From positions 1-36,536 of the forward strand of contig CAMWRX010000022.1 in the NCBI GenBank assembly GCA_947176765.1: 36,536 nucleotides of DNA, in the 5' to 3' direction. The notes beneath the pieces are model-generated. The model did not search any database and was not told the origin of the DNA. It worked only from the letters and a program-made list of their open reading frames with translations. Of the stretch, positions 15,485 to 23,443 are shown one piece after another. The DNA is from an uncultured bacterium. GTDB taxonomy: Bacteria > Bacillota > Clostridia > Oscillospirales > Oscillospiraceae. Each line of letters starts with the position of its first letter. Position 1 is the stretch's first letter. Made by a program: the position numbers and the translations under genes.

Positions 15485-16728
15485 AACTTTTATATCTGGA
15501 CTGCGGCATGGGTGCGGCGGGCGATATGCTGGCCGCGGCCCTGCTGGAGCTCCTGCCGGACGCGGATGCCTTTATGGAGGAGCTGGATGGGCTGGGCCTG
15601 CCGGGTGTCACCGTCAAACGGGAGGCATCGGTGAAGTGCGGCATCACCGGCACCCATTTCTCCGTCACTGTCGACGGCCACGAAGAGGAGAGCCTGGATC
15701 ACCACGAGCATGGGCATCATCATGACCACGGGCACCATCACGATCATGAGCACCATCATGACCACGAGCATCATCATGACCACGCCCACCATCACAGCAG
15801 TATGGAGGACATCCGGCATATCGTGGAACAGCTGGCCATCCCCCAAACGGTGAAGGCGGATGTGCTGGCGGTGTACAACCTGATCGCGGAGGCGGAGAGC
15901 CACGCCCACGGCGTTCCTGTGGCAGAAATCCACTTTCACGAAGTGGGAACTATGGACGCCATCGCGGACATTGCGGCGGTGTGCTTGCTGATGGACCGGC
16001 TGGCGCCGGATCAGGTGATTGCTTCTCCTGTCCATGTGGGCAGCGGCCATGTCCGCTGCGCCCACGGCATCCTGCCCGTCCCCGCCCCGGCCACAGCCCA
16101 CATCCTGCGGGACGTGCCGGTATATGGCGGCGGCATCAAGGGTGAGTTGTGTACGCCCACCGGCGCGGCGCTGTTGAAGCACTTTGCCACGTCCTTCGGC
16201 GATATGCCGGTAATGCGGGTACAGTCCATCGGTTACGGCATGGGCAAGAAGGACTTCACCACCGCCAACTGCCTGCGGGCCATGCTGGGGGAGACAAAGG
16301 ATAAAACCGGCACGATCCTGGAGCTGTCCTGCAACGTGGACGACATGACGGCGGAGCAGATCGGCTTCGCTATGGAGCGTTTTTTTGAGGCTGGGGCACT
16401 GGATGTATACACCGCACCCATCGGCATGAAAAAGTCCCGTCCCGGGACTCTGATCCGGGTCATGTGTACGGAGGAAAACCGGGAAGCGCTGCTGCGTTTG
16501 ATGTTCCGGCACACCACCACCATCGGGGTGCGGGAGACCGAATTCCGGCGGCATATTCTGGATCGCACGACAGAGGTTGTGCATACCCCTTACGGCGAGG
16601 TGCGCCGGAAGGTATCCGTGGGCTATGGCATCACCCGGACCAAGTACGAATATGAAGATTTGGCCCGCATTGCAGCAGAACAGGATATGAGCCTGGATGC
16701 CCTGTGCGCAGCGCTGGAGCGGGAGTGA
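15481..16728 (+). CDS. larC: LarC, pyridinium thioacid mononucleotide nickel insertase
   Basis: A 415-residue LarC encoded by one uninterrupted frame, unlike the L. plantarum gene, which needs a programmed frameshift (larC1/larC2). It starts at a GTG (15481) overlapping larB. The N-terminal domain LYLDCGMGAAGDML is typical. A histidine-rich insert at residues 74-105 consists of repeated HHHDH units and probably binds or stores nickel. The C-terminal CTP-binding part has NVDDMTAEQIGF and GMKKSRPGTL. LarC inserts nickel into the thiolated mononucleotide in a CTP-dependent reaction. A TPR protein follows after six bases. Confidence 0.94.
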   Translation: MKLLYLDCGMGAAGDMLAAALLELLPDADAFMEELDGLGLPGVTVKREASVKCGITGTHFSVTVDGHEEESLDHHEHGHHHDHGHHHDHEHHHDHEHHHDHAHHHSSMEDIRHIVEQLAIPQTVKADVLAVYNLIAEAESHAHGVPVAEIHFHEVGTMDAIADIAAVCLLMDRLAPDQVIASPVHVGSGHVRCAHGILPVPAPATAHILRDVPVYGGGIKGELCTPTGAALLKHFATSFGDMPVMRVQSIGYGMGKKDFTTANCLRAMLGETKDKTGTILELSCNVDDMTAEQIGFAMERFFEAGALDVYTAPIGMKKSRPGTLIRVMCTEENREALLRLMFRHTTTIGVRETEFRRHILDRTTEVVHTPYGEVRRKVSVGYGITRTKYEYEDLARIAAEQDMSLDALCAALERE

Positions 16729-16734
16729 CGCGCC

Positions 16735-17484
16735 ATGGAACCGCCCAAATTCGCCAGTCTTGCCAGCCAGCTGGGGGACGAGCCCTGCTTGGTGGAGGAC
16801 ACGGAGGAAATGTTCTGGCTGCGGGAGCAGGACGATTATCAAAGCCGCGTGGCTCTGGGGAATGCGCTGGTTGGGCAGTACCGGTTTAGGGAAGCTGTCA
16901 CCGCCTATGAAAGTGCCAAGGAAATCCGCCATGATGATTGGCAGTTGCACAATCGCTTGGGTGGCGCAAGCCTGACCCTCCGGCGGTTCGATGCAGCCTG
17001 GGAGCACTACCAGACCTGCCTGAAGCTGGGCGCGCCAACTCAAGCTGCGGCTCTGCAAATCGGCATCTGGCACTATTTGCAGGGACGGTATCAAGAGGCC
17101 GCGGAGTGGTTTGCCATGTGCCTGCCTTGCGGGGATGAACAGGCCATTGCCGCCATCTACTGGCACACGCTGAGCTGCTGCCGCAGTGGTGAGACACCTG
17201 AGCTTCTCTCCAAATATCACAAGGGCATGGATGTGGGACATCATACAGCGTATCGGCTTTGTGTGTCTGTGTTCTCTGGTGAAACGGATTGGAGGGACGC
17301 ACTGGAGCAAATCCACCAGGAGCGCAGCGAACTGAATATCGTAATTTCGCTATATGGGCTGCACAGCTATTTAGAGCTAATCGGCAAAGTGGAGGAAAGC
17401 GCGTCCTGTTTGCGGGAACTGTTGAAACATGAGGGACTTTGGCCCTGCATCGCCTATCTGGCGGCGTGGAATGATAGGTTTTGA
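16735..17484 (+). CDS. TPR repeat protein following larC
   Basis: A 249-residue soluble helical protein. Pairs of helices with TPR spacing are visible: RVALGNALVGQYRFREAVTAY, LHNRLGGASLTLRRFDAAWEHY and LQIGIWHYLQGRYQEAAEWF, followed by less regular repeats. It contains eight cysteines, including a SCCRS pair and CLPCG, which could bind a metal. It follows larC after six bases and is probably the last gene of the operon. A scaffolding or chaperone role for lactate-racemase-type enzymes would be a guess from position. No signal peptide or membrane segment is seen. Confidence 0.75.
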   Translation: MEPPKFASLASQLGDEPCLVEDTEEMFWLREQDDYQSRVALGNALVGQYRFREAVTAYESAKEIRHDDWQLHNRLGGASLTLRRFDAAWEHYQTCLKLGAPTQAAALQIGIWHYLQGRYQEAAEWFAMCLPCGDEQAIAAIYWHTLSCCRSGETPELLSKYHKGMDVGHHTAYRLCVSVFSGETDWRDALEQIHQERSELNIVISLYGLHSYLELIGKVEESASCLRELLKHEGLWPCIAYLAAWNDRF

Positions 17485-17536
17485 CATTTAGACCCAAAAA
17501 ATTGCCCGCAGGCCCAATCGTTTGCTTCGTCTTACC

Positions 17537-17565
17537 TTGAAGCGTGAGGCCAAATGTGGTATAAT
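17537..17565 (+). promoter_or_regulatory. Promoter downstream of the lar operon
   Basis: TTGAAG (17537-17542) and TATAAT (17560-17565) with a 17-base spacer. It would drive the decayed frames after it and perhaps the Old Yellow Enzyme gene about 420 bases away. Confidence 0.55.
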
Positions 17566-17923
17566 TCAATAGACAAAAAACTTGCCATGTTCCATTTGGA
17601 AGAAGCAACTGATGAATTCCGCTCTATGATGGAAATACAGGAGTCCCATTCTTTTTAAATTTACCACAGGAAGGGAATTATAAATAAGACGGCATACCAT
17701 TCAGATCGACGAATACCAAAAATCAGCAATAGCGGGTGACGATCATAGGTTCTATTTTCTTGAAGATTTTGGGATAAAATACAGGGATATGAATGAGTTA
17801 ATCACCGGTATTTCCAGTGCCGAAAATGAGGCGTCAGGTGCATTCGATAAAATTCCTTCTTATCCCGGCTATGTTGACACGCTTGACAATGAAACCGCCT
17901 GTATTTTCAAAGTCCGGCGATGA
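17554..17923 (+). pseudogene. Remnants of a decayed gene
   Basis: Two protein-like pieces lie in different frames. One, at 17554-17658, is 34 residues ending in MMEIQESHSF. The other, open from 17684 to 17923 without a start codon, reads HTIQIDEYQKSAIAGDDH in its first part and ends FKVRR. The residue composition is protein-like, but each piece lacks a complete start or body. They look like fragments of a gene broken by frameshifts. I do not recognise the family. Confidence 0.45.
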
Positions 17924-17988
17924 GATCATATGTGAAATAGAAAAGATTGGAACGTTAAAAAACACTGTTGCGTAAAGGAACGATAATT

Positions 17989-18978
17989 ATGGTGAAATTA
18001 TCTGACCCCATTATGATTGGTCAACTATCTCTTGCTAATCGCCTGGTCATGCCCCCTATGGCAACCGCAAAAGCAGCGGAAGATGACAGTGCGACGGATG
18101 AAGTCTGTAATTATTATCGGGAGCGGGCCAAATACAGCCAAGTTGGCTTGATCATCACAGAACATAGCTATGTCCATGTTCAAGGGAAAGCTCATCCCGG
18201 CCAGGTGTCCATCGCAACCGATGAGATGATCCCCGGTTTTCAACGGCTGACCGATTGCATCCATAAAGAAGGCGTCAAGGTCTTTGCGCAGATCAGTCAT
18301 GCCGGTTCAGCGGCGCTGTCAAGGACCACAGGGCAGCCGCCTATCGGCCCCAGCACAGTCTACCACCCTAAGCAGAAAGATGAATTGCCCATGGAAATGA
18401 CGGTTCACCAGATACATGAAGTTACCGTATGGTTTGCCCAAGCTGCCCTCAGGGCAAAACAGTCAGGCTTTGACGGTGTGGAAATCCACTCTGCACATGG
18501 TTATCTGCTGAACCAGTTCTTTTCACCCCTTGCAAACCATAGAACCGACGAATACGGTGCCCATTCAGTGGAGAATCGAACCCGGTTCCATCGGGAGATA
18601 ATTCATGCGATCCGGGAAACCGTGGGTGACGCATTCCCCATTGCCATGCGTATCGGGGGCTGTGACTATGAAGCCGGAGGAAGTACGATTGACGATTGCG
18701 TGGAAGCCTGCCGGATTTTCGAGAAGAATGGCGTCGATCTGCTGCATCTTACCGGTGGAATGAACGGTTTCGTCCGCCCCGGCCATTCAGAGCCGGGATA
18801 CTTTCAGGATATGTCCATTCCTGTGAAACAAGCAGTGAAAATTCCGGTCCTTTTGACCGGAGGCGTTACCACAATCGCCCAAGCAGAGACATTGATCGCC
18901 GAAGGCTGCGCTGACATGATCGGTGTGGGGAGAGCCATATTTAGAGATGCCCATTGGGCAGATAATACTGCGGAATAA
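17989..18978 (+). CDS. Old Yellow Enzyme family NADH:flavin oxidoreductase
   Basis: A 329-residue FMN-dependent TIM barrel. Family signatures are visible: KLSDPIMIGQLSLANRLVMPPM at the N-terminus, FAQISHAGSAA, FDGVEIHSAHGYLLNQFFSP with the usual H-x-x-H pair, the RTDEYG segment, and the final GRAIFRDAHW. It has only the barrel domain; the C-terminal iron-sulfur and NAD(P)H domains of 2,4-dienoyl-CoA reductase-type relatives are absent. Such enzymes reduce activated C=C bonds, for example in enones. The ATG at 17989 has AAAGGAA eight bases upstream; an upstream TTG at 17968 is less likely. The repeat R2 and its hairpin follow 123 bases after the stop. Confidence 0.9.
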   Translation: MVKLSDPIMIGQLSLANRLVMPPMATAKAAEDDSATDEVCNYYRERAKYSQVGLIITEHSYVHVQGKAHPGQVSIATDEMIPGFQRLTDCIHKEGVKVFAQISHAGSAALSRTTGQPPIGPSTVYHPKQKDELPMEMTVHQIHEVTVWFAQAALRAKQSGFDGVEIHSAHGYLLNQFFSPLANHRTDEYGAHSVENRTRFHREIIHAIRETVGDAFPIAMRIGGCDYEAGGSTIDDCVEACRIFEKNGVDLLHLTGGMNGFVRPGHSEPGYFQDMSIPVKQAVKIPVLLTGGVTTIAQAETLIAEGCADMIGVGRAIFRDAHWADNTAE

Positions 18979-19101
18979 TTTGGTGTACAAATGAACATTG
19001 AAAAAACAATTTCCAGGTTTTGAAAGTCTCTTGATATTCAACTTTTGGCATAAATACTGCTTTTGATTGCCCGCAAACCATTGTGCTACACTACTTTTTA
19101 A

Positions 19102-19128
19102 AAAAGCATTTTTGCCACATTGAGCCAT
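19102..19128 (+). repeat. 27-bp repeat, copy R2
   Basis: Identical to copy R3 at 23348-23374 and one base different from R1. It is followed after four bases by an 18-bp perfect stem. R2 and R3 are direct repeats enclosing the second accessory island, with the recombinase starting 105 bases after R2. This arrangement suggests element boundaries. Confidence 0.88.
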
Positions 19129-19132
19129 GTTG

Positions 19133-19175
19133 AAAGCTACATTTTAGCCCTATTTCTGGGCTAAAATGTAGCTTT
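19133..19175 (+). terminator. Hairpin next to repeat R2
   Basis: A perfect 18-bp stem (AAAGCTACATTTTAGCCC with its complement) around a seven-base loop, four bases after R2. The right arm ends in CTTTT, giving weak terminator character in the rightward direction for the oxidoreductase gene. Confidence 0.7.
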
Positions 19176-19183
19176 TCTACTGT

Positions 19184-19229
19184 AAACCCTTCATGATATA
19201 CTGAACTTCAGTATTGTCATGGAGGGTTT
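19184..19229 (+). promoter_or_regulatory. 46-bp palindrome overlapping the recombinase ribosome binding site
   Basis: Left arm AAACCCTTCATGATA..TACTGAA pairs with the right arm TTCAGTATTG..GGGTTT with few mismatches. The right arm contains GGAGGG, the ribosome binding site of the recombinase at 19233. It could be the recombinase's crossover or operator site, or an mRNA hairpin that hides the ribosome binding site. Confidence 0.6.
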
Positions 19230-19232
19230 GCT

Positions 19233-20201
19233 ATGTCCCGAAAAGTAATTGAGATCCCACAAGCAAAGCAGAGCGCCCCAATTGAAACCCAGCAACTCCG
19301 GGTCGCGGCCTACTGCCACGTTAGCACCCGCCATGAGGAGCAGTATCACAGCTTGGAAGCACAGATCACCTACTATACAAGTTATATCAAACGCAATTCA
19401 AACTGGAAATTTGTTGCGGTGTATTCGGATGTTGCATCTGGTGTCCGTACTGCCAACCGCCCTGGCTACCAGCAACTCATGAAAGACTGCATCAGCAGAA
19501 AAGTCGATTTGATTCTGGTGAAGTCTCTCAGCCGTTTTGGTCGGGATGCGCTGGAAACCATCCGTCAAATCAGAAGGTTGAAAAAAATGAACATCGGAGT
19601 TTACATTGAGAATGGAGGATTGAACACTTTGAATATCAGCGATAGCATGATCGACCAGCTTGCTGCCCTTGACCAAGCAGAGAGCCATTTCCGCAGCGAG
19701 AACATTAAATTTGGCATCCGTCACCGCATGAGAAGCGGAAAAACTGTGCTGAACCACACGCAGTTCCTTGGCTACACCAAAGGGCCGGACGGCATCCTGC
19801 AAATCGTGCCGGAGGAAGCTGAGGTTGTGCGCAAAATTTTTGATCTCTATATTCAAGGCAATGGGGTGCGCAAAATCAAGCGGTATTTGGAGGAGCATGA
19901 AATCAAAACGGTGACAGGCAAAGCGGTGTGGAGTACCTCCACGATTGATCGAATGCTGAGCAACGAAAAATATGTTGGAGAGGTTTTGATGCAGAAAACC
20001 TACACTGCTGATTTCCTGACTGGTAGGCGCGAAAGAAACAAGGGACAGCTCGACACCTATCTGGTCGAAAATGCGCATGAGCCCATCATCGGTAGGGAGG
20101 CATTTGAACTGGTGCAACGAATGAAGGAGAATATTAAGAAACAAAAAGAGGAACATCAAATTGTAGGTGCATCCGGCAATGAACATCCCTATCCAATCTG
20201 A
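19233..20201 (+). CDS. Serine recombinase, C-terminally short and with an altered catalytic arginine
   Basis: A 322-residue serine recombinase with the resolvase domain at about 22-165 and the recombinase domain at about 180-310 (TQFLGYTKGPDG, TIDRMLSNEKYVG). The active-site motif reads YCHVST, so the conserved arginine two residues before the catalytic Ser31 is His29; recombinases 1 and 3 here have Arg. The protein stops (NEHPYPI) before the zinc ribbon that normally follows this position, and no zinc ribbon is found in any frame just downstream. Both features suggest a decaying or non-catalytic enzyme. It is the first gene of the island bounded by R2 and R3. The ATG has GGAGGG upstream, inside a palindrome. 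Confidence 0.8.
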   Translation: MSRKVIEIPQAKQSAPIETQQLRVAAYCHVSTRHEEQYHSLEAQITYYTSYIKRNSNWKFVAVYSDVASGVRTANRPGYQQLMKDCISRKVDLILVKSLSRFGRDALETIRQIRRLKKMNIGVYIENGGLNTLNISDSMIDQLAALDQAESHFRSENIKFGIRHRMRSGKTVLNHTQFLGYTKGPDGILQIVPEEAEVVRKIFDLYIQGNGVRKIKRYLEEHEIKTVTGKAVWSTSTIDRMLSNEKYVGEVLMQKTYTADFLTGRRERNKGQLDTYLVENAHEPIIGREAFELVQRMKENIKKQKEEHQIVGASGNEHPYPI

Positions 20202-20399
20202 ACAAGTTCTTAGTCCCTATCTACTTTTGTTATAAAACTATAAACTCCACTCTATTTTTGTCCAAATGGGAAGGCCATCACAAATCAAACACAACAATTA
20301 GGGCTTTCGTTGTCGTAAAGTGTCTGCTATAATGGCTTTAGGAACTCGGGGCAAAGCCTTGTAGGTATACATAGTAAAAAGCATTTGAGGAGAATGAGT

Positions 20400-21203
20400 A
20401 TGAAATACGTTGCTTTTCTGGATATTCTTGGATTTAAAGAAAAGCTGAAAACACTGAGCCACGATGAGGCCAGACAGTTCATAGGCCATTTTTCGTCAAT
20501 AGCATATGCGGCCTGGAGAGACATGGCCCCTAAGCATCTAAACGGGTACATTGTAAGTGACTCATTTATTATCTATTCAGCGGATACAAGTCAGGTGGCA
20601 CTTGGTGAACTTAGTCAGGCGATTGATACCATATGTAAGAACGAGTTCTCTGCTAATAGCATCTTAATCCGAGGTGCAATAGCAAAAGGCGAGTTTGATA
20701 AGCTCCAAGCAAGAGAAATGTCAACTCTTGGTAAAGAGCTAATAGTTGGGCAAGCTTATGTTGATGCATATCTTCTTGAGGGAACAGTTAAAACTACAGG
20801 GATTGTGTTAAGTGAAGATGTTTATAAGGATTTGCTTAATATAGGTGGTTTTGAAAAGGACATTTTTACTGAAAATATTAATGGATCAAAATGCTATGTA
20901 TTAAGGTACCTCACTCTCGACTATCTCCTGGATATTAAGAGAATGGAAAAATTTGTTGAGTTGGCTAATTCTTCTGGATGGCTTCCCCATTATTATAACT
21001 CATTATACTTTTCGTTTAGAGGCGAAACTAACGATAAGAAGGTACAGCAGGTTTTCATTAATCTCTTTAGCGCCGTAGCCAAGGGCAAGCCAAACGAAAA
21101 TTGGAGAGAACTTGATATTTTTATTCGCAATGTGTTCGATAAAAACGTGTTGTCTGACTTTCAAACACGTTTTCTGAAATATCTTCGCAAGAGCCTGTTT
21201 TGA
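20400..21203 (+). CDS. Nucleotidyl-cyclase-like protein, second copy
   Basis: A 267-residue protein with the same motif order as the protein at 10900-11598: VAFLDILGF (Asp8), IVSDSFII (Asp54), ILIRGAIAKGEF, and VGQAYVDAYLLE followed by IVLSEDV. These correspond to the two metal-binding aspartates, the glycine-rich hairpin and the substrate-pocket helix of class III nucleotidyl cyclases. Overall similarity between the two copies is low outside the motifs, so they are distant paralogues with different partners rather than a duplication. The C-terminal 100 residues are helical and unassigned. The ATG at 20400 has GAGGAG eight bases upstream (an ATG two codons earlier is possible). The composition is AT-rich. 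Cyclic nucleotide synthesis is possible but unproven. Confidence 0.6.
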   Translation: MKYVAFLDILGFKEKLKTLSHDEARQFIGHFSSIAYAAWRDMAPKHLNGYIVSDSFIIYSADTSQVALGELSQAIDTICKNEFSANSILIRGAIAKGEFDKLQAREMSTLGKELIVGQAYVDAYLLEGTVKTTGIVLSEDVYKDLLNIGGFEKDIFTENINGSKCYVLRYLTLDYLLDIKRMEKFVELANSSGWLPHYYNSLYFSFRGETNDKKVQQVFINLFSAVAKGKPNENWRELDIFIRNVFDKNVLSDFQTRFLKYLRKSLF

Positions 21204-21384
21204 TTCACATTATCTATGTTTTGTAGAGGATCAAGAAGGAAATTCTGTGCACAACTCATTTGCGGTTAGGTTGACCTTGTTATAGACAAAACTGATAATT
21301 TCCATTAACAGTCCGCAGTTCTTTGTCTTAGTGATTGAATGCATCCATGTTGATTAATGTAGCTACCAGCTTGGATATCTGTAG

Positions 21385-22062
21385 CCGCACAATCCCACCG
21401 AACAACTCATTACTGCAGGATATTCCAACCGTCGTTTTCATAACAGAGAGACGCTCTCACAAAGTGTCTTAGGAGATTTTGCTTATGCATTACTTAAGAT
21501 TCTCTGGGCCGCTGAAGCCAGAATTAGTAAAAAATATGATGAGCAATTTGCACTTCTTATTCTTCAGCACTGTTTTAAGTCAGATTATAGCAATTATATA
21601 CTGCACGATGCACCAGATTTACAATGTGTAGATGGAACAACTGGAATCGAAGTTACAAGTGCAATTTTGAGTCGTGATGCACAAATCGATGGCGAATTCA
21701 CCAGATATCGATTGAGCAAAAAAGGAGAAGCTGACCAGAAACGGTGTAAACGCATTATAGGAAGAAATGGTGGTAGCCTTGATGAATTGGGTATTTTCTA
21801 TCCACCCAAAACCTGTGAAGATGAACTGTATGTTTTTCAACATGCCATTCGCAAAAAAGCTAACAAAATTCAAAGTTATCGAACGCATGGGTTCACACGA
21901 ATTGGCCTGTTTGTTCTTTACAAAGAAATACCAATTCCTCAAAGCATAGATATGTTTATTAAGCAGTTGCATTCATTGCAGAATGGATGTGATGAGCAAT
22001 ACGATTTCTTGTTTCTTTGCTATTCCTGTGGCATGATATGGTATGATCAAAAAACTAATTAG
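21385..22062 (+). pseudogene. PD-(D/E)XK-like protein, start codon lost or unusual
   Basis: An open frame of 225 codons with no ATG, GTG or TTG before the middle of the recognisable domain. The best-conserved part is APDLQCVDGTTGIEVTSAI, which resembles the D..(x)..G-I-E-V-T motif of a restriction-endonuclease-fold family; Asp and Glu would be metal ligands. Upstream in the same frame is protein-like sequence (NRETLSQSVLGDFAYALLK), so the coding region once began earlier. A well-placed AGGAG-ATG at 21485 belongs to another frame that stops after 48 codons. I read this as a nuclease-like gene broken near its 5' end, or one using a non-standard start. It lies between the cyclase-like and DUF4238 genes. 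Confidence 0.5.
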
Positions 22063-22240
22063 TATGAAATATTATCCATCGGACAATCTGATTATGATCG
22101 TTTGAGCATGGAAGCTCGAATAGCCATTGAGAAATAATTGTTTTCTGTAAGATTTTGCTATCAACTACCCGTCCTACTATAGCAGCACCAAAAGTTCGAA
22201 TATGATACATGCTTAAGAAAAATATAGACCGAGGCATCCT

Positions 22241-23263
22241 ATGAAAACACCAAATATCACCCATAATAACCACTACGTTCCGCAGTTCTACCTAAAAAAC
22301 TGGAGCACTAATGAAAAGACAATTTACACATACAGTCTGCTTGTTTCAAATAGCAAGGTTCCTTACTGGAGAAACGAGTCTATCAGAAGCGCAGCAGTTT
22401 GGTACGACTTATATACAAGGAACATCGCACAACAAGAAGTTAATGATTTCGAGACATGGTTTGATCATGAGTTCGAGTCTCCAGTTAAACCAGTGTTTGA
22501 TAAACTCCTCTGCGGTGAGCAAATTACAAAATGCGATCGCATTATAATTTCAAGATTTGTTGCGGCGCAACATATGCGTACACCAGCAAGTTTGAACCGT
22601 ATTTTAGAGTTTGAGCGGACAGAGTTTCCAAAGGCTATAGAGGATACACTGCAGAAGCTAAACCGGAAATTATCAAGCGGGAATACCCATGCTCTCAATA
22701 AGGTGCCCCCAGTACAAAACGACCTGATCCCTCTAAAAGTAACTTTTGATAAAGAAAAAAGTTTTGTAAAGGCGGAAGCTATTGTTGGAAAAAGTACATA
22801 CTTATTTGCCGTAAAACATCTTCTCACAGAAACTATAAAGCATATGTACGGACATCGCTGGAGTATCATACATGCAGCCGATGGCATATCCTTTCCGACA
22901 TCTGATGACCCCGTTATTTGTCTTAATTATCGAAGCGAAAATGATTATGATTTTGATGGCGGATGGGGCTTAAAGAATGGAAACATAATAATGCAAATCT
23001 CGCCCAAAATGCTCCTATTTACACAAATTGGGGATAAAAACTCCTACAATTTTTTAGATAATTCCCTGCATTGGAGTAGTTTTTTTCGCAAAATCATTAT
23101 CCAACATGCATATCGATCAGTATTTGCTGATAAACCTCAAAAAGGCATATTGGAAATTAATCCCCGCATAGTGAACAAAAACCTTTATGATAAAGAAAAA
23201 AATATAGTTGCGTCTTGGCATCAAGAACATATGTTAGCCGAAAAACAATTGTTGGACGATTAA
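22241..23263 (+). CDS. DUF4238 protein
   Basis: A 340-residue protein whose N-terminus NHYVPQFYLKNWS is the signature of DUF4238 (H-[HY]-x-P-Q-F-Y-L-[RK]-x-[FW]). Further on, RFVAAQHMRTP and the segment around DGISFPTSDDPVICL are also typical. The biochemical function of this family is not known; as far as I recall, DUF4238 proteins are listed in anti-phage catalogues, which fits the setting beside a cyclase-like and a nuclease-like gene. The ATG at 22241 has GAGG seven bases upstream. It is AT-rich and is the last gene of the island, 84 bases before repeat R3. Confidence 0.8.
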   Translation: MKTPNITHNNHYVPQFYLKNWSTNEKTIYTYSLLVSNSKVPYWRNESIRSAAVWYDLYTRNIAQQEVNDFETWFDHEFESPVKPVFDKLLCGEQITKCDRIIISRFVAAQHMRTPASLNRILEFERTEFPKAIEDTLQKLNRKLSSGNTHALNKVPPVQNDLIPLKVTFDKEKSFVKAEAIVGKSTYLFAVKHLLTETIKHMYGHRWSIIHAADGISFPTSDDPVICLNYRSENDYDFDGGWGLKNGNIIMQISPKMLLFTQIGDKNSYNFLDNSLHWSSFFRKIIIQHAYRSVFADKPQKGILEINPRIVNKNLYDKEKNIVASWHQEHMLAEKQLLDD

Positions 23264-23347
23264 AACCAATTCCTATTGTTTATTTAATCCTTTTAAGTAT
23301 CCCTCACTTGTGCCATATCGGAGAGCATCGTATTGTCTGTTTTCCTA

Positions 23348-23374
23348 AAAAGCATTTTTGCCACATTGAGCCAT
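23348..23374 (+). repeat. 27-bp repeat, copy R3
   Basis: Identical over 27 bases to R2 at 19102-19128, in the same orientation, 84 bases after the DUF4238 stop. The hairpin that follows starts within its last two bases. It is the likely right boundary of the second island. Confidence 0.88.
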
Positions 23375-23428
23375 GCGGAGTGTCCTTATGGGATTTGAGT
23401 TTCCCACGAAGGGCACTCCGCATTTTTA
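23373..23428 (+). terminator. Hairpin next to repeat R3
   Basis: ATGCGGAGTGTCCTT pairs with AAGGGCACTCCGCAT (one G-T pair), with a further short inner stem, followed by TTTTT. It terminates rightward transcription from the DUF4238 gene. The minus-strand recombinase ends 16 bases further on. Confidence 0.75.
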
Positions 23429-23443
23429 TTTTCCAAAACCATA

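Noticed and set aside
15706-15795. Short tandem repeats that could pass for a CRISPR or satellite
   Set aside because: They are the codons of the HHHDH repeats in the LarC histidine-rich insert.
15490-17316. A 608-codon minus-strand frame across larC and the TPR gene
   Set aside because: It mirrors larC including its histidine-rich insert, read as Met/Val repeats, and has no independent support.
18787-19128. Minus-strand frame starting MAQCGKNAFL in repeat R2
   Set aside because: The other copies of the repeat open unrelated frames after the shared 27 bases, so it is not a conserved protein.
20376-20390. AAAAAGCATTT before the second cyclase-like gene, as a fourth copy of the 27-bp repeat
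   Set aside because: Only the first 11 bases match; the rest of the motif and the hairpin are missing.
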